From Flavobacterium sp. NKUCC04_CG (GTDB lineage Bacteria; Bacteroidota; Bacteroidia; Flavobacteriales; Flavobacteriaceae), in the NCBI RefSeq assembly GCF_019345525.1, contig NZ_JAHKRA010000003.1:202910-266909 (forward strand): 64,000 nt of DNA. The letters are read 5' to 3'. Position 1 is the first letter of the stretch, and each line of letters starts with the position of its first letter. Shown here in pieces: positions 1 through 8,793 of this stretch. The notes beneath the pieces were generated by a model. That model ran no database searches. It had not been told where the DNA came from and was given only the letters and a program-made list of their open reading frames with translations. Both the position numbers and the translations under genes were made by a program.

Positions 1-3
1 AAA

Positions 4-645
4 TCAATTCTTAACCACTTTCAAGGTAATGCGTTCAGACTCATCAACCAGGGCGCCAATCACATAAATACCGCGATTTAACCCACTTATATCAACGCCT
101 TGTCCCGTGGTTTCCAATACTTTTTGCCCAGCTAACGTATGTACCATAAAACGAACCTTCGCCCTTGGAGATAAAGCATAATAGTCTATCCGTCCATCGC
201 CTGTTTTATGTAACTCAAACACCTCATATACATCTGGCTCTCCCTGAGGTTGAATTCGATAATACGGATACATCCCATCGTAATTAGGCATAGGCGACAT
301 CAAGGGATAGACACTGGCATTCACCACCGTAGTTCCACAAGCATTAGCCGCTTTAATTTATATAACCCGATCGCCATCAACGGTATCGCGTAAATGCGGT
401 TCCTTAAAAACACCATCAAATCGCGTGATGTCTTCAAACCCCAACGATTTATCCAATAATATCCCATAAGGCACTCGCTGTTTTTCCAATCCTGAAAAAA
501 CCAACTCCATATGCGCTTTGACTTCTTTAAAACTCCCAAATTCCATCTCTTCTTCCTCTTGGTTTTGAGCCCCCATATTCGCACTGACCATCATTATTAT
601 CAACAGCAGTCCCTTTTTTATAATTTCATATAATCTGATTTTCAT
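4..645 (-). pseudogene. Remnant of a secreted protein with T9SS type A sorting domain (in-frame stop, probable internal deletion)
   Basis: Two open stretches lie in one frame and are separated only by a TAA at 360-358. The upstream part (start codon about 645) has a signal peptide ending in MGAQ and a segment with the phrase RVPYGILLDKS, seen near the N-terminus of large Bacteroidota secreted proteins. The downstream part ends in a typical T9SS type A C-terminal domain: a GQKV core, then ISGLNRGIYVIG and a KVVKN end, which would send the protein through the type IX system to the cell surface. After the stop, the frame reads IKAANACGTTVVNA, a natural continuation. Such proteins are usually several hundred residues or longer; only about 210 codons remain, so a middle section has probably been lost. 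Family reading is inference. Confidence 0.65.
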
Positions 646-661
646 GATTATTAATTTCAAT

Positions 662-1201
662 TTACTTTTTTATATACTTCATATCAAAACGGCCACCTCG
701 GATTTTAACCAAGGCTTTTTCGTCCGTCCACACATTAAACCAAAACACACCTGAAATAATCCGCAATTCGGGATCGTGTTTGGTAATCGTCAATTCACCA
801 AAGTGTTCGAGAGAAGTAGCGTATTGTTTGTAATTTCGACCTCCTGACTGATTAGTCGCCACATAATACGACAAGCTCCCATAAGCCCCCAACGAATCGG
901 AAAACGCCTCCAAACGATAGGTTCGCCCTGCTTCGATTGGAAATCCAATCACCATAATTCTAAGATACACATCAGAATTAAAAGTGTTTTTATATTCCTT
1001 TACCAACAAACTAAACCTCAAAGAACTCGAATAGCTTAAACCATTTCCACGATAATAATAATTCGGGCGAAACTTTTCTCCGTTGACATAACAGCCAAAA
1101 GTTTCGTTACCCTCTTGGGTGGGCTCAGGTAAATTGTCGTCAAAAAATTTACAGCCCGTAAATAGCACTACACACACTAAAAATTGTAAAAATATTTTCA
1201 T
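662..1201 (-). CDS. Hypothetical lipoprotein, tandem copy 1
   Basis: A 179-residue protein with a lipoprotein signal peptide; the lipobox LFTGC puts the lipidated cysteine at residue 17, so it should be membrane anchored, probably in the outer membrane. After a DNLPEPTQ linker comes a TFGCYVNGEKFRP segment, a pattern seen in small Bacteroidota lipoproteins of unknown function. It is a tandem paralogue of the gene at 1219-1761: signal peptide and the last 50 or so residues are almost identical, the middle differs. It is the second gene in transcription order, 17 bases downstream of its twin, so the two probably share a transcript. No catalytic motif is visible and no function is assigned. Confidence 0.75.
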   Translation of the reverse strand: MKIFLQFLVCVVLFTGCKFFDDNLPEPTQEGNETFGCYVNGEKFRPNYYYRGNGLSYSSSLRFSLLVKEYKNTFNSDVYLRIMVIGFPIEAGRTYRLEAFSDSLGAYGSLSYYVATNQSGGRNYKQYATSLEHFGELTITKHDPELRIISGVFWFNVWTDEKALVKIRGGRFDMKYIKK

Positions 1202-1218
1202 GTCTCATTAATTTCAAT

Positions 1219-1761
1219 TTACTTTTTTATATACTTCATATCAAAACGGCCACCTCGGATTTTAACCAAGGCTTTTTCGTCCGTCCACACATTAAACCAA
1301 AACAAACCCGAAATGATCCGCAATTCGGGATCGTGTTTGGTAATCGTCAATTCACCAAAGTGTTCGAGAGAAGTGTAATAAACTTTTTCCTTTTGAACCC
1401 CTGGCTTATTTGTATCTACATAATACGACAAGCTCCCATAAGCCCCAAACGAATCCGAAAACGCCCCCAAACGATAAGTTCGCCCTGCTTCGATTGGATA
1501 TTCTCCTATGTTGAGTGCAACAGAAACGTCCGAAGCAAAAGATTTTTTATATTGCCATACCATAATATCTAATCCAAAACTCCTACTATAACCCAATCCA
1601 TCTCCTTCCGACCGTAAATTGCTCGGACGAAACCTTTCCCCATTAAGGTAAAAACCCATCGTCCCATTCCCCTTTTGGGTCGGCTCAGGTAAATTGTCGT
1701 CAAAAATCTTACAGCCCGCAAACAGCATTACACACACTAAAAATTGTAAAAATATTTTCAT
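1219..1761 (-). CDS. Hypothetical lipoprotein, tandem copy 2
   Basis: A 180-residue lipoprotein with lipobox LFAGC (Cys17), followed by DNLPEPTQKGNGTMGFYLNGERFRP. It lacks the cysteine that copy 1 has in TFGCYVNG. The C-terminal block from ITKHDPELRIISG to the RGGRFDMKYIKK end is nearly the same as in copy 1, also at DNA level, whereas residues of about 45-120 are clearly diverged. This looks like a duplication kept similar at both ends by recombination. Function unknown. Confidence 0.75.
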   Translation of the reverse strand: MKIFLQFLVCVMLFAGCKIFDDNLPEPTQKGNGTMGFYLNGERFRPSNLRSEGDGLGYSRSFGLDIMVWQYKKSFASDVSVALNIGEYPIEAGRTYRLGAFSDSFGAYGSLSYYVDTNKPGVQKEKVYYTSLEHFGELTITKHDPELRIISGLFWFNVWTDEKALVKIRGGRFDMKYIKK

Positions 1762-1772
1762 ATCACCTTCCT

Positions 1773-1860
1773 TTAATAATTTCTATACCTCCTATCGAAA
1801 CGGCCGCCTTCCCATCTTAAGTAGTATCCCGATACCCCTACCTTATTGCGCCACTATTGC
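1773..1860 (-). pseudogene. Stump of a third lipoprotein paralogue (3-prime end only)
   Basis: Read on the minus strand, this stretch gives EGGRFDRRYRNY followed by TAA. This matches the RGGRFDMKYIKK end of the two downstream lipoproteins in the same relative position. Nothing upstream on the same strand continues the frame convincingly, so only the tail of a third copy remains. Confidence 0.5.
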
Positions 1861-1962
1861 GATTTAAAAAACCTCTATTTTTATCCCAAATACAACCTAC
1901 CACTCTATATAATTAGACACCTGCAAAAATAAATAAGTCATTATTCATGTTGTTAATTAACA

Positions 1963-2001
1963 AAAAACAGGCTGTCTCATAACTCGAGACAGCCTGTTTT
2001 T
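1963..2001 (-). terminator. Rho-independent terminator-like hairpin
   Basis: Perfect 16-bp inverted repeat (1963-1978 / 1986-2001), loop of 7, with A/T runs at both feet so it could work in either direction. The stem core is GGCTGTC, shared with the next hairpin and with that at 13536. The DNA between the two hairpins (2002-2094) holds no visible gene. Confidence 0.75.
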
Positions 2002-2094
2002 AAGTGCTGTTATAATAGAAAAATCGCTTAAAAAGAAAATACACCACAAGGCTGGGCACCACTCTAAGGGGAGAGAGGAAATTCTTAAAAACAA

Positions 2095-2124
2095 CAAGAG
2101 GCTGTCCTTGTGGACAGCCTCTTG
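2095..2124 (-). terminator. Terminator of the M16 peptidase operon
   Basis: Perfect 13-bp stem (2095-2107 / 2112-2124) with a TTGT loop, 36 bases after the stop of the peptidase gene and followed on the minus strand by a T-rich run. Confidence 0.8.
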
Positions 2125-2159
2125 AAAAAATGTATTTTATTTTGACTTATAAATACCTC

Positions 2160-4214
2160 TTATTTAAAATCGGCATCGCTAACTCCTTCATTTATTTTTA
2201 TTTCTGAAACCTTCATTTCAATTTCAATACCTACGTTCATTTTTATAGTAAAAGGAAATTTCACACCTTTTACCACTTGATAATCGGAATAATATACTTC
2301 TTGAACTCCGGTTTGTCCTCCTTGATCAACCGTAGTAAAAGTAGCTACTTTCAATCCAGTGGATACATCATAAAAATTGGTTTCCTTACCTTCTTTTACA
2401 GCATAAGCTTCTTTACCGTCGATCATTTCGATTCCCGTCAAGTTAACTCCTGTTTTGTTTTTTAAAGACAATTCCGCAAAGGGCTGTGCGTTTCTACGCG
2501 CTTCTTCCAATTCTTCACCGGTTAAGTCGTGTTTCTGCCCTTGTTGCATAGCATACGCCATTTTTGGTGTAACTACTTGTTTAGATATCACACTTCCCAT
2601 CATCGATTGTTCCGATAACATTTGGCCTTTATCCGTTACCTTAGTCAAACTCTCCAAGGTCATACCTTGAACTGTTGCAGTTGACTTCATAGCAACTGAA
2701 TGAACCGCTTTAACCGCTTTTTCTCCTCCTATAGCTTTGATATACGAATCTACTACAGTATTTAAAGTTACGCCTGCAGGAAGTGGTTTGTTTACTTCCG
2801 GTTTTGCTGTTGGATTACCAAACTTATCGAAATAAGCAATCGGCATTCCCAGTTTTTCCAAGCCGGGTAAAACATCTGCTGCCTTACCTACAATTACCAC
2901 TCTTAACTGATCTGCCAAGAAATATTTATCAGCAGCTTTACGAACATCTTCTACCGTTACAGCATTGATGTTTTTAATGTAGTTCTCATAAAAATCAGCT
3001 GGTAATTTATCCAATTCTGTATTTAAAGCATAACGAGCAATGGTCTCTGGTTTTTGAATTTCCATTACAAAGTTACCTATATATTTCGCCTTAGCATTTT
3101 TCAAATCCTCAGCAGAAACCAATTCTTTTCTAATTTTTTCTACTTCATTAAAAAACTCGGTTACCGCACTATCGGTTACTACATTTCTCACGGAAGAAGT
3201 CGCTCTAAATTTTGACGGGTATTTTCTAGCGTTACCAATAGAAGAATACGCCCCATAAGTCCATCCGTGTGCCTCGCGAAGATTTAAAAACAACCTTCCT
3301 TCACCACCACCACCTAAAACTTGATTAGCCAAAATGGCTGCGAAGAAATCTTTATCGGTGATTTTTAAATCCACTATATTTACCAAAGCAATTTCAGACT
3401 GAACCGCATTGCTCATATCTACAAAATTAATTGTCGCTTGAGCTAGGTTTTGTGGTTTTGTAAACATTCCTTTTGGAGCCGACACCTTTTTCCAGTTGCC
3501 AAACAATTTGTTTACCAACTTTTCCGTTTTCTTATAATCTACATCTCCTACAATAACTAAATAGGCATTTTCAGGAACAAAGAAATCGGCATAGTGTTTT
3601 TGTACGTCTTCGAAGTTTACATTGTTTAAAGTTTCCTCTGTTACAAACTCTCCTGCTGGATGATTTTTACCATACACCAAAGCATTTTCTACTCTTGCAG
3701 CAACAGCTGTAACACTTTTCTCAGAAGATTTAATTCCTTCAATAGCCTTGGCTTTTTCTTTTTCAAATTCTTCTTTAGTGAATTTGGAATGCAATGCCCC
3801 ATCGGCCATCAAACTCAAAATCGTTTCAGCATATTTGGACAAACCGCTAGCATAAGCCCCTTTGTCCCAAAATCTAAAATCTGCTCCTAAAAAGTCAACC
3901 TCTTCATTAAACTGATCCTTAGACATTTTGTCGGTACCAGACCCCATTATTGCAGAAGTCAAACTGGTTACTCCAGCTTTATTCCCATCCAAATGCAAAG
4001 GCGCATCTAAGGTTAAACTATACGTCACTTTCGGAAGTTTATGATTTTCAACAATCAATACTTTTAATCCGTTTTTTAAAGTAAACGACTTCGGTTTCTC
4101 CACATTTACAGTAGGAGCTGGTCCTGGCTTAGGCTGTGATCTATCTTGTGCTTGCATAGTAGTAATTGCCAAAAACAAGCTTGTTGTTAATATAAATATT
4201 TTTTTCATTTTCAA
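2160..4214 (-). CDS. M16-family peptidase-like protein, non-catalytic subunit, with extra C-terminal domain
   Basis: A 684-residue exported protein (signal peptide ending TTMQAQ). Residues of about 35-450 have the double M16 (pitrilysin/PqqL-like) fold, but where active members carry HxxEH this one reads VTSLTSAIMGSGT, so the zinc site is absent. It keeps the GEGRLFLNLREAHGWTYGAYS region, which contains the Arg...Tyr pair that the inactive partner contributes in two-subunit M16B enzymes. Residues of about 470-684 form a separate domain resembling outer-membrane lipoprotein-sorting (LolA-like) folds. It lies 10 bases downstream of the catalytic subunit gene, so the two are probably co-transcribed and form a heterodimeric periplasmic peptidase. 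The domain assignment of the tail is inference. Confidence 0.85.
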   Translation of the reverse strand: MKMKKIFILTTSLFLAITTMQAQDRSQPKPGPAPTVNVEKPKSFTLKNGLKVLIVENHKLPKVTYSLTLDAPLHLDGNKAGVTSLTSAIMGSGTDKMSKDQFNEEVDFLGADFRFWDKGAYASGLSKYAETILSLMADGALHSKFTKEEFEKEKAKAIEGIKSSEKSVTAVAARVENALVYGKNHPAGEFVTEETLNNVNFEDVQKHYADFFVPENAYLVIVGDVDYKKTEKLVNKLFGNWKKVSAPKGMFTKPQNLAQATINFVDMSNAVQSEIALVNIVDLKITDKDFFAAILANQVLGGGGEGRLFLNLREAHGWTYGAYSSIGNARKYPSKFRATSSVRNVVTDSAVTEFFNEVEKIRKELVSAEDLKNAKAKYIGNFVMEIQKPETIARYALNTELDKLPADFYENYIKNINAVTVEDVRKAADKYFLADQLRVVIVGKAADVLPGLEKLGMPIAYFDKFGNPTAKPEVNKPLPAGVTLNTVVDSYIKAIGGEKAVKAVHSVAMKSTATVQGMTLESLTKVTDKGQMLSEQSMMGSVISKQVVTPKMAYAMQQGQKHDLTGEELEEARRNAQPFAELSLKNKTGVNLTGIEMIDGKEAYAVKEGKETNFYDVSTGLKVATFTTVDQGGQTGVQEVYYSDYQVVKGVKFPFTIKMNVGIEIEMKVSEIKINEGVSDADFK

Positions 4215-4224
4215 GTTCTATTGC

Positions 4225-5550
4225 TTATTTTTTAACTGAGTCTTTCTCTGGAATATAATCTAACACCAATCGTTGATTTGGGTTCAGGTATTTCTTAGCC
4301 ACATCTCTGATTTCTTCTCTAGTTATCGAACGGTAAATCTCGATTTGCGTATTGATTAAATTGATATCGCCGTATAACAAATAATTCGAAGCCAAATTCT
4401 CTGCTAATCCTTCTAAATCGGAATTGCTTTCAACATATTGGTTTTCAAAAGTATTTTGCAATTTTTGAAAATCTCTTTCTGAAATCAGTTCTGTTTGAAT
4501 TTTAGCAATTTCAACGTCAATTTCCTTAACCAAATCATTCAATTCAAAACCTTGCATTGGAATACCGTAAACAAAATAGATTCCATAATCTTCTTGACTA
4601 TAACTAAAAGAAGCCACTTCTAAAGCCATCTTTTTGTCGTCAACCATTTTCTTATATAATCTCGAACTCTTACCTCCTGATAAGACAGCAGCAATCATTT
4701 CTAAAACACGTGCATCTCTAGTTTTCATAGACGGTGTTCTATAGGCGGTTACCACCATTGGCAACTGTATATTAGGATCTTGATATTCTGCTTTGATTTC
4801 TTTTACGATAGGATCTTCAAGTATAAGTTCTCTTTTGATATCCTTTCCTTTTGCGATTTCACCAAAATACTTTTTAACCCATGCTTTGGCTTGATCTTTT
4901 TCAAAATCTCCCGCTACAACCAACACAGCATTATTAGGAATATAGAATTTTTTATTAAAATCCAAAAACTCATCTAAAGTCGCAGCATCTAAATGTTCCA
5001 TAGAACCTATAGGCGCCCAACGGTATGGATGTTTTACAAATAGGTTTTTCTTTACTTCTGTAAACAAGTTACCATAAGGTTGGTTGTCTACTCGCAATCT
5101 CTTTTCTTCTTTTACCACTTCATTTTGGGTACTTACCCCAATTTGATTGATAACCGGATGCATCAATCTTTCCGATTCCATCCACAAGGCCAATTCTAAA
5201 TTATTTGATGGAAAAACCTCGTAATAATACGTTCTATCATCTGAAGTATTTGCATTGTTTTGACCGCCATTTGCGGTAACAATTTTAAACCATTCTCCGC
5301 GTTGAATATTTTTAGTTCCTTCAAAAAGCAAATGTTCAAAAAAGTGTGCAAATCCAGTACGTTCAGGATTCTCGTCTTTAGCGCCTACATGATACATCAC
5401 CGATGTAACCACTACAGGAGCCGATTTGTCTTGATGAAGCACCACATGAAGCCCGTTGTCTAACGTATACTCTTCAAAGGCTACTTTTTGAGCCGAGGCT
5501 GCCCCACCGATGATTAAAGCGGCACTCAAAGCTGTTAAAGATTTTCTCAT
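4225..5550 (-). CDS. M16-family zinc metallopeptidase, catalytic subunit
   Basis: A 441-residue exported protein (signal peptide ending GGAASAQ). The inverted zinc motif HFFEH lies in GFAHFFEHLLFEGTKN near residue 70, with the further glutamate expected about 75 residues on in the LALWMESERL helix region. The length fits a single M16B subunit with two alpha/beta repeats. It is first in a two-gene operon with the non-catalytic partner at 2160-4214. The likely role is degradation of peptides in the periplasm; the substrate is not visible from sequence. Confidence 0.9.
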   Translation of the reverse strand: MRKSLTALSAALIIGGAASAQKVAFEEYTLDNGLHVVLHQDKSAPVVVTSVMYHVGAKDENPERTGFAHFFEHLLFEGTKNIQRGEWFKIVTANGGQNNANTSDDRTYYYEVFPSNNLELALWMESERLMHPVINQIGVSTQNEVVKEEKRLRVDNQPYGNLFTEVKKNLFVKHPYRWAPIGSMEHLDAATLDEFLDFNKKFYIPNNAVLVVAGDFEKDQAKAWVKKYFGEIAKGKDIKRELILEDPIVKEIKAEYQDPNIQLPMVVTAYRTPSMKTRDARVLEMIAAVLSGGKSSRLYKKMVDDKKMALEVASFSYSQEDYGIYFVYGIPMQGFELNDLVKEIDVEIAKIQTELISERDFQKLQNTFENQYVESNSDLEGLAENLASNYLLYGDINLINTQIEIYRSITREEIRDVAKKYLNPNQRLVLDYIPEKDSVKK

Positions 5551-5690
5551 GGTATATAATTTGTTTTTAGGTTTACGTCAAATTAGACGACAACCAAAGC
5601 CTTTTGTTACAACATCCTTAAAAAATATTATTTACCAACTATAAAAAGGAAACCCTAGGGAACCTAAAAAATTCAAAAAGAAAACATTAG

Positions 5691-5722
5691 TTGTAATCCA
5701 ATAAAAAATTATTGTATATTTG
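5691..5722 (+). promoter_or_regulatory. Promoter of rplU-rpmA
   Basis: Bacteroidota-type elements: TTG at 5691-5693, 21-bp spacer, TATATTTG at 5715-5722. Transcription should start near 5728, giving a short leader before the ATG at 5744. This rules out the in-frame start at 5720, which lies inside the -7 box. Confidence 0.7.
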
Positions 5723-5743
5723 CAGACTTTTAAACATTATATT

Positions 5744-6109
5744 ATGTACGCAATCGTAGAGATAGCAGGGCAACAATTTAAAGTAAGCAAAGACCTAAAA
5801 GTTTATGTTCACCGTTTGCCTCAAGAAGAAGGAGCTACTATCAGTTTTGATAAAGTTCTTTTAATTGATGACAACAACAACATTACTTTAGGCGCCCCAG
5901 CTATAGAAGGAGCTTCTATCGAAGCCAAAGTATTAAGACACCTACAAGGTGACAAAGTAATCGTCTTCAAGAAGAAAAGAAGAAAAGGTTACAAAAAGAA
6001 AAACGGTCACAGACAAGCTTTGACTCAAATTGTTATTGAAGGTATCAATGCAGGAGGAGCAAAGAAAAAAGCGGCTAAAAAAGAAAAAACTGCTGAAGCA
6101 GCTGAATAA
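5744..6109 (+). CDS. rplU: 50S ribosomal protein L21
   Basis: A 121-residue protein starting MYAIVEIAGQQFKV, the standard L21 beginning; the start at 5744 is chosen over 5720 because of the promoter position and the family N-terminus. The conserved KKKRRKGYKKKNGHRQ segment binds 23S rRNA. The C-terminus has an extra Lys/Ala/Glu-rich tail (AKKKAAKKEKTAEAAE) beyond the usual length of about 100 residues, common in Bacteroidota L21. It is followed by rpmA after 26 bases, the usual bacterial L21-L27 operon. Confidence 0.97.
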   Translation: MYAIVEIAGQQFKVSKDLKVYVHRLPQEEGATISFDKVLLIDDNNNITLGAPAIEGASIEAKVLRHLQGDKVIVFKKKRRKGYKKKNGHRQALTQIVIEGINAGGAKKKAAKKEKTAEAAE

Positions 6110-6135
6110 TTATTAACATTTAAAACTAAAACGTC

Positions 6136-6396
6136 ATGGCTCACAAGAAAGGTGTCGGTAGTTCTAAGAACGGTAGAGAATCAGAATCGAAACGCTTAGG
6201 TGTTAAGATTTACGGTGGTCAAGCAGCAATTGCTGGAAACATCATTATTAGACAAAGAGGTTCTAAGCACAATCCAGGTGAAAACGTTTACATGGGTAAA
6301 GATCATACTTTACATGCAAGAGTTGCTGGAATCGTGAAATTTGAAAAGAAAAGAGACAACAAATCTTTTGTTTCAATTCTTCCATTTGAAGCTTAA
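6136..6396 (+). CDS. rpmA: 50S ribosomal protein L27
   Basis: An 86-residue protein starting [24 protein letters not shown], matching L27, whose N-terminal arm reaches the peptidyl-transferase centre. It has no N-terminal extension of the kind cleaved in Firmicutes. Second gene of the rplU-rpmA operon, ending at a strong terminator. Confidence 0.97.
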   Translation: MAHKKGVGSSKNGRESESKRLGVKIYGGQAAIAGNIIIRQRGSKHNPGENVYMGKDHTLHARVAGIVKFEKKRDNKSFVSILPFEA

Positions 6397-6436
6397 ATCC
6401 TTGTCTTGCTATTAGCAATAACAGCAAACAAAATAT

Positions 6437-6463
6437 AAAGACGCTCCTAGAGCGTCTTTTTTT
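6437..6463 (+). terminator. Terminator of rplU-rpmA
   Basis: 10-bp stem (6437-6446 / 6450-6459), 3-base loop, then a run of T. It lies 40 bases after the rpmA stop. Confidence 0.85.
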
Positions 6464-6771
6464 ATATCCATACCAAGGCTATACACGAATATATAAGCTC
6501 GCAATTGGATTAATTTACAATTCCACAGACCAACTTCTCTATTATCCAAACTGTTTTGAATAAAGACCTCAAAAAACAAGGAGTCTACCTATCTTATAAA
6601 AACAAACAATTTCATAAAATAACTTATAAATCATTTTATTTTAACACAAAAAAATAAATAAAATTACTTACAAGGCCTCATTAAATTAATAACAAACAAA
6701 AAACCTAAAAAGTTTTTTTTAATAAATCTTATTATTTATTTTTGGTCTAAATAAAAACAATTATATATTTT
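6464..6771 (+). promoter_or_regulatory. AT-rich intergenic region with promoter of the repeat lipoprotein
   Basis: No gene is seen. A TATTTTTG -7 element lies at 6737-6744, about 28 bases before the ATG at 6772; at the expected -33 position there is only a T tract, with no clear TTTG. Confidence 0.45.
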
Positions 6772-7983
6772 ATGAAAATTATAAAAATTTTTGCCCTTAT
6801 AGCAATAACAAGTTTGCTGGCGGTAGGTTGTTCAAGTGATGATTCTTCTCCTATTATTCCTCCAGGTCCAGGCCCTGAAAATCCGACTCAAAAGGAACTT
6901 GATGCCAAGTTTCCCGTAATCGGAACTTACGAATACGCACATGCAGGAATGAAAATTCCTTATGTATTTACAGCTACAACCTTAGTAGTACAAAACTCAA
7001 ACATGAGCGGCGAAGACACTGAAGAGGTAGTTGTTAAAGCCTTTCAAAATCTTAGCGATAATGTTTACAAAATCGTAACTAAAGAGACTTCAACAGGACA
7101 ATATACAGCGTTCTTTTTAAGAAACATCACTGCAGAAAGTCTAGAAATCAATATGGATTATACTTTCGCTACAGAAAAAGAAGCCATTGATACGAAATAT
7201 GCCGATCCAAACGAAGTTCCAAATGTTGGACATACTAAGTTCGGTTGGTTAAAATTAACCAAAGCATCTATTGCTTCGATCAGCTTACCTGTATCCGGAA
7301 AATACATTTTTGACGGAACAGCTCAAAGCGGCGGTGTTTACAGCTATAATTTCACTAACGAGAAAGTTTCTTTTGACGCTGGAGCGCCTTACGACATGAA
7401 AGTCTTAGCGTACAACCAAACTACTAAAAAGATTTTATTAGAAGGTTTGGATAGCAAAGCGGGTACTTACTACGTTGCTCAATTAAAAGATATCACCGAT
7501 ACTTCTGTAAAAGTAGCCAGAGAAACCAAAGCTCCAGCAGGTGGAAACAACCCTAAAACCGAAGCAGAAGCCGTTTTCAATAGCCCTGCTGACGTAACAG
7601 GAAATTTCACAGAATACTTTAAAGAAGGCGTTATAAGACTACCGGTTCAAGGAAAATATAGCTTTGATGGTACCTCGCAAAATGCGGGTATTTACTCTTA
7701 TATCTTCAGCAACGAAGTAGTAACCTTTGATGCAGGTGCAGCATACGATATGAAGATTCTTAAATACAACCCTGTAACTAAGAAAATCTTATTAGAAGGC
7801 TTAGGTAGCAAAGCAGGTACTTATTATGTAGCTCAATTGAAAAATGTTACGGCTACTTCCGTAAAAATCGGTAGAGAAACCAAAGCTCCAGTAGAAGGAA
7901 GCAATCCTAAAACAGAAGCAGAAGCGGTTTACAACAGCGCTGCGGATATTGCAGGTAATTTTACGGAATACGTGAAACAATAA
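6772..7983 (+). CDS. Hypothetical lipoprotein with 118-residue internal repeats
   Basis: A 403-residue lipoprotein; lipobox LLAVGC gives the lipidated Cys20, followed by SSDDSS and a Pro-rich linker. Residues 172-283 and 290-401 are two copies of a 118-residue unit (LPV.GKY.FDGT, then FDAGA.YDMK, KKILLEG, KAGTYYVAQLK, RETKAP, NPKTEAEAV, GNFTEY). Residues 46-160 look like a diverged first copy, as they begin FPVIGTYEYAH and share the TYYVAQL/TAFFLRN position. Repetition is also strong at DNA level, suggesting a recent internal duplication. The all-beta pattern suggests a surface-exposed adhesive or binding protein, but no family is recognised. Monocistronic, with its own promoter and terminator. 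Confidence 0.75.
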   Translation: MKIIKIFALIAITSLLAVGCSSDDSSPIIPPGPGPENPTQKELDAKFPVIGTYEYAHAGMKIPYVFTATTLVVQNSNMSGEDTEEVVVKAFQNLSDNVYKIVTKETSTGQYTAFFLRNITAESLEINMDYTFATEKEAIDTKYADPNEVPNVGHTKFGWLKLTKASIASISLPVSGKYIFDGTAQSGGVYSYNFTNEKVSFDAGAPYDMKVLAYNQTTKKILLEGLDSKAGTYYVAQLKDITDTSVKVARETKAPAGGNNPKTEAEAVFNSPADVTGNFTEYFKEGVIRLPVQGKYSFDGTSQNAGIYSYIFSNEVVTFDAGAAYDMKILKYNPVTKKILLEGLGSKAGTYYVAQLKNVTATSVKIGRETKAPVEGSNPKTEAEAVYNSAADIAGNFTEYVKQ

Positions 7984-8010
7984 ATACAAGTCTCAAAGTT
8001 AAATAATAAG

Positions 8011-8045
8011 AGAGGCCGTTCCAAAACGAAATTTGGACGGCCTCT
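8011..8045 (+). terminator. Terminator of the repeat lipoprotein gene
   Basis: Inverted repeat AGAGGCCG...CGGCCTCT extended by TCCAAA/TTTGGA with one bulged T, then a T-rich run; 28 bases after the stop codon. Confidence 0.75.
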
Positions 8046-8465
8046 TTCATTTTTTATTTACAGATTGAATTTTGGAGCTTAATAATTTCCGACATTTTGT
8101 TATGTATCTTTCTACGTTAGCATTGACTGCTATTATTTTTTTTGTTCAGATTTGTGACAATGCATTCGTAAAGCGCATCCTTCATAGTTTTTTGCTTGCT
8201 ATAAAACTACGGTTTATTTAAAACTTTTAGCTGATATTTGAGTTCTTCTATCCATGAATTCGTGTTGCCCCATTGAAGAACATACAAAATAGTTTTCTTC
8301 TTGGTCGAAAAATAGTTTTTTTTTGCTAAACGGAGTTTTATTTATCCCTATTGTTTTACATTCTTTATCAAAGTCGTTACGCTAGATCAAAACTTTTATT
8401 TGCTTCTGTTCAACTATATAATAATTCACGAGGTTTCTTTCGGTTTGTAAGATAAAATTAGAAGA
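8046..8465 (-). pseudogene. Decayed IS1182-like transposase fragment (C-terminal DDE part)
   Basis: No open frame survives, but the minus strand reads, with stops and frameshifts, NYYIVEQKQIKVLI then RNDFDKE, FFDQEENYFVCSSMGQ, QAKNYEGCALRMHCHKSE and, in another frame, VNANVERYITKCRKLL. These match in order the C-terminal half of IS1182-family transposases, whose signature is YDxExDxYxCPxG followed by YQAKxCxxCPLRxxCxK and a VNxNLxRYKxxARxLL end. No terminal inverted repeats were recognised. This explains why the region between 8046 and 8793 has no gene. Confidence 0.7.
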
Positions 8466-8793
8466 TAGTGTCGATTTAGCCTAGAATGATTAACAATACG
8501 TGCAGAATGATTATTGGGAACCAAATCGCCTAAAGAGGGAGGCTAAAGTGGTTGTTGCGATTGATTGCAGAAATTAAATCTGAGTTTTTCGTGTTGTTAT
8601 AGGTAAGCTCTTTTAACTTATAGAAACCCCGAAAATCATTGTTTTACTCAATCAAATATTATCGAAAATTTAATCCAATATAACATAGTCTTTTAAGACA
8701 ACCGCTTTTAACAAAAACACCTAATGAGGTTTCCCTCATGAAATGATGTCTAGGTTACGATAGCTTTGGTAAAGAACTAAAAATCGCCTCACT
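8466..8793 (+). promoter_or_regulatory. Intergenic region upstream of the HsdR_N-like gene
   Basis: No coding sequence is seen. Two possible control elements: an inverted repeat ATGAGG-N4-CCTCAT at 8724-8739, and a -7 element TAGCTTTG at 8761-8768, 25 bases before the ATG at 8794. No convincing -33 box. The left part may be further transposon debris. Confidence 0.35.
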
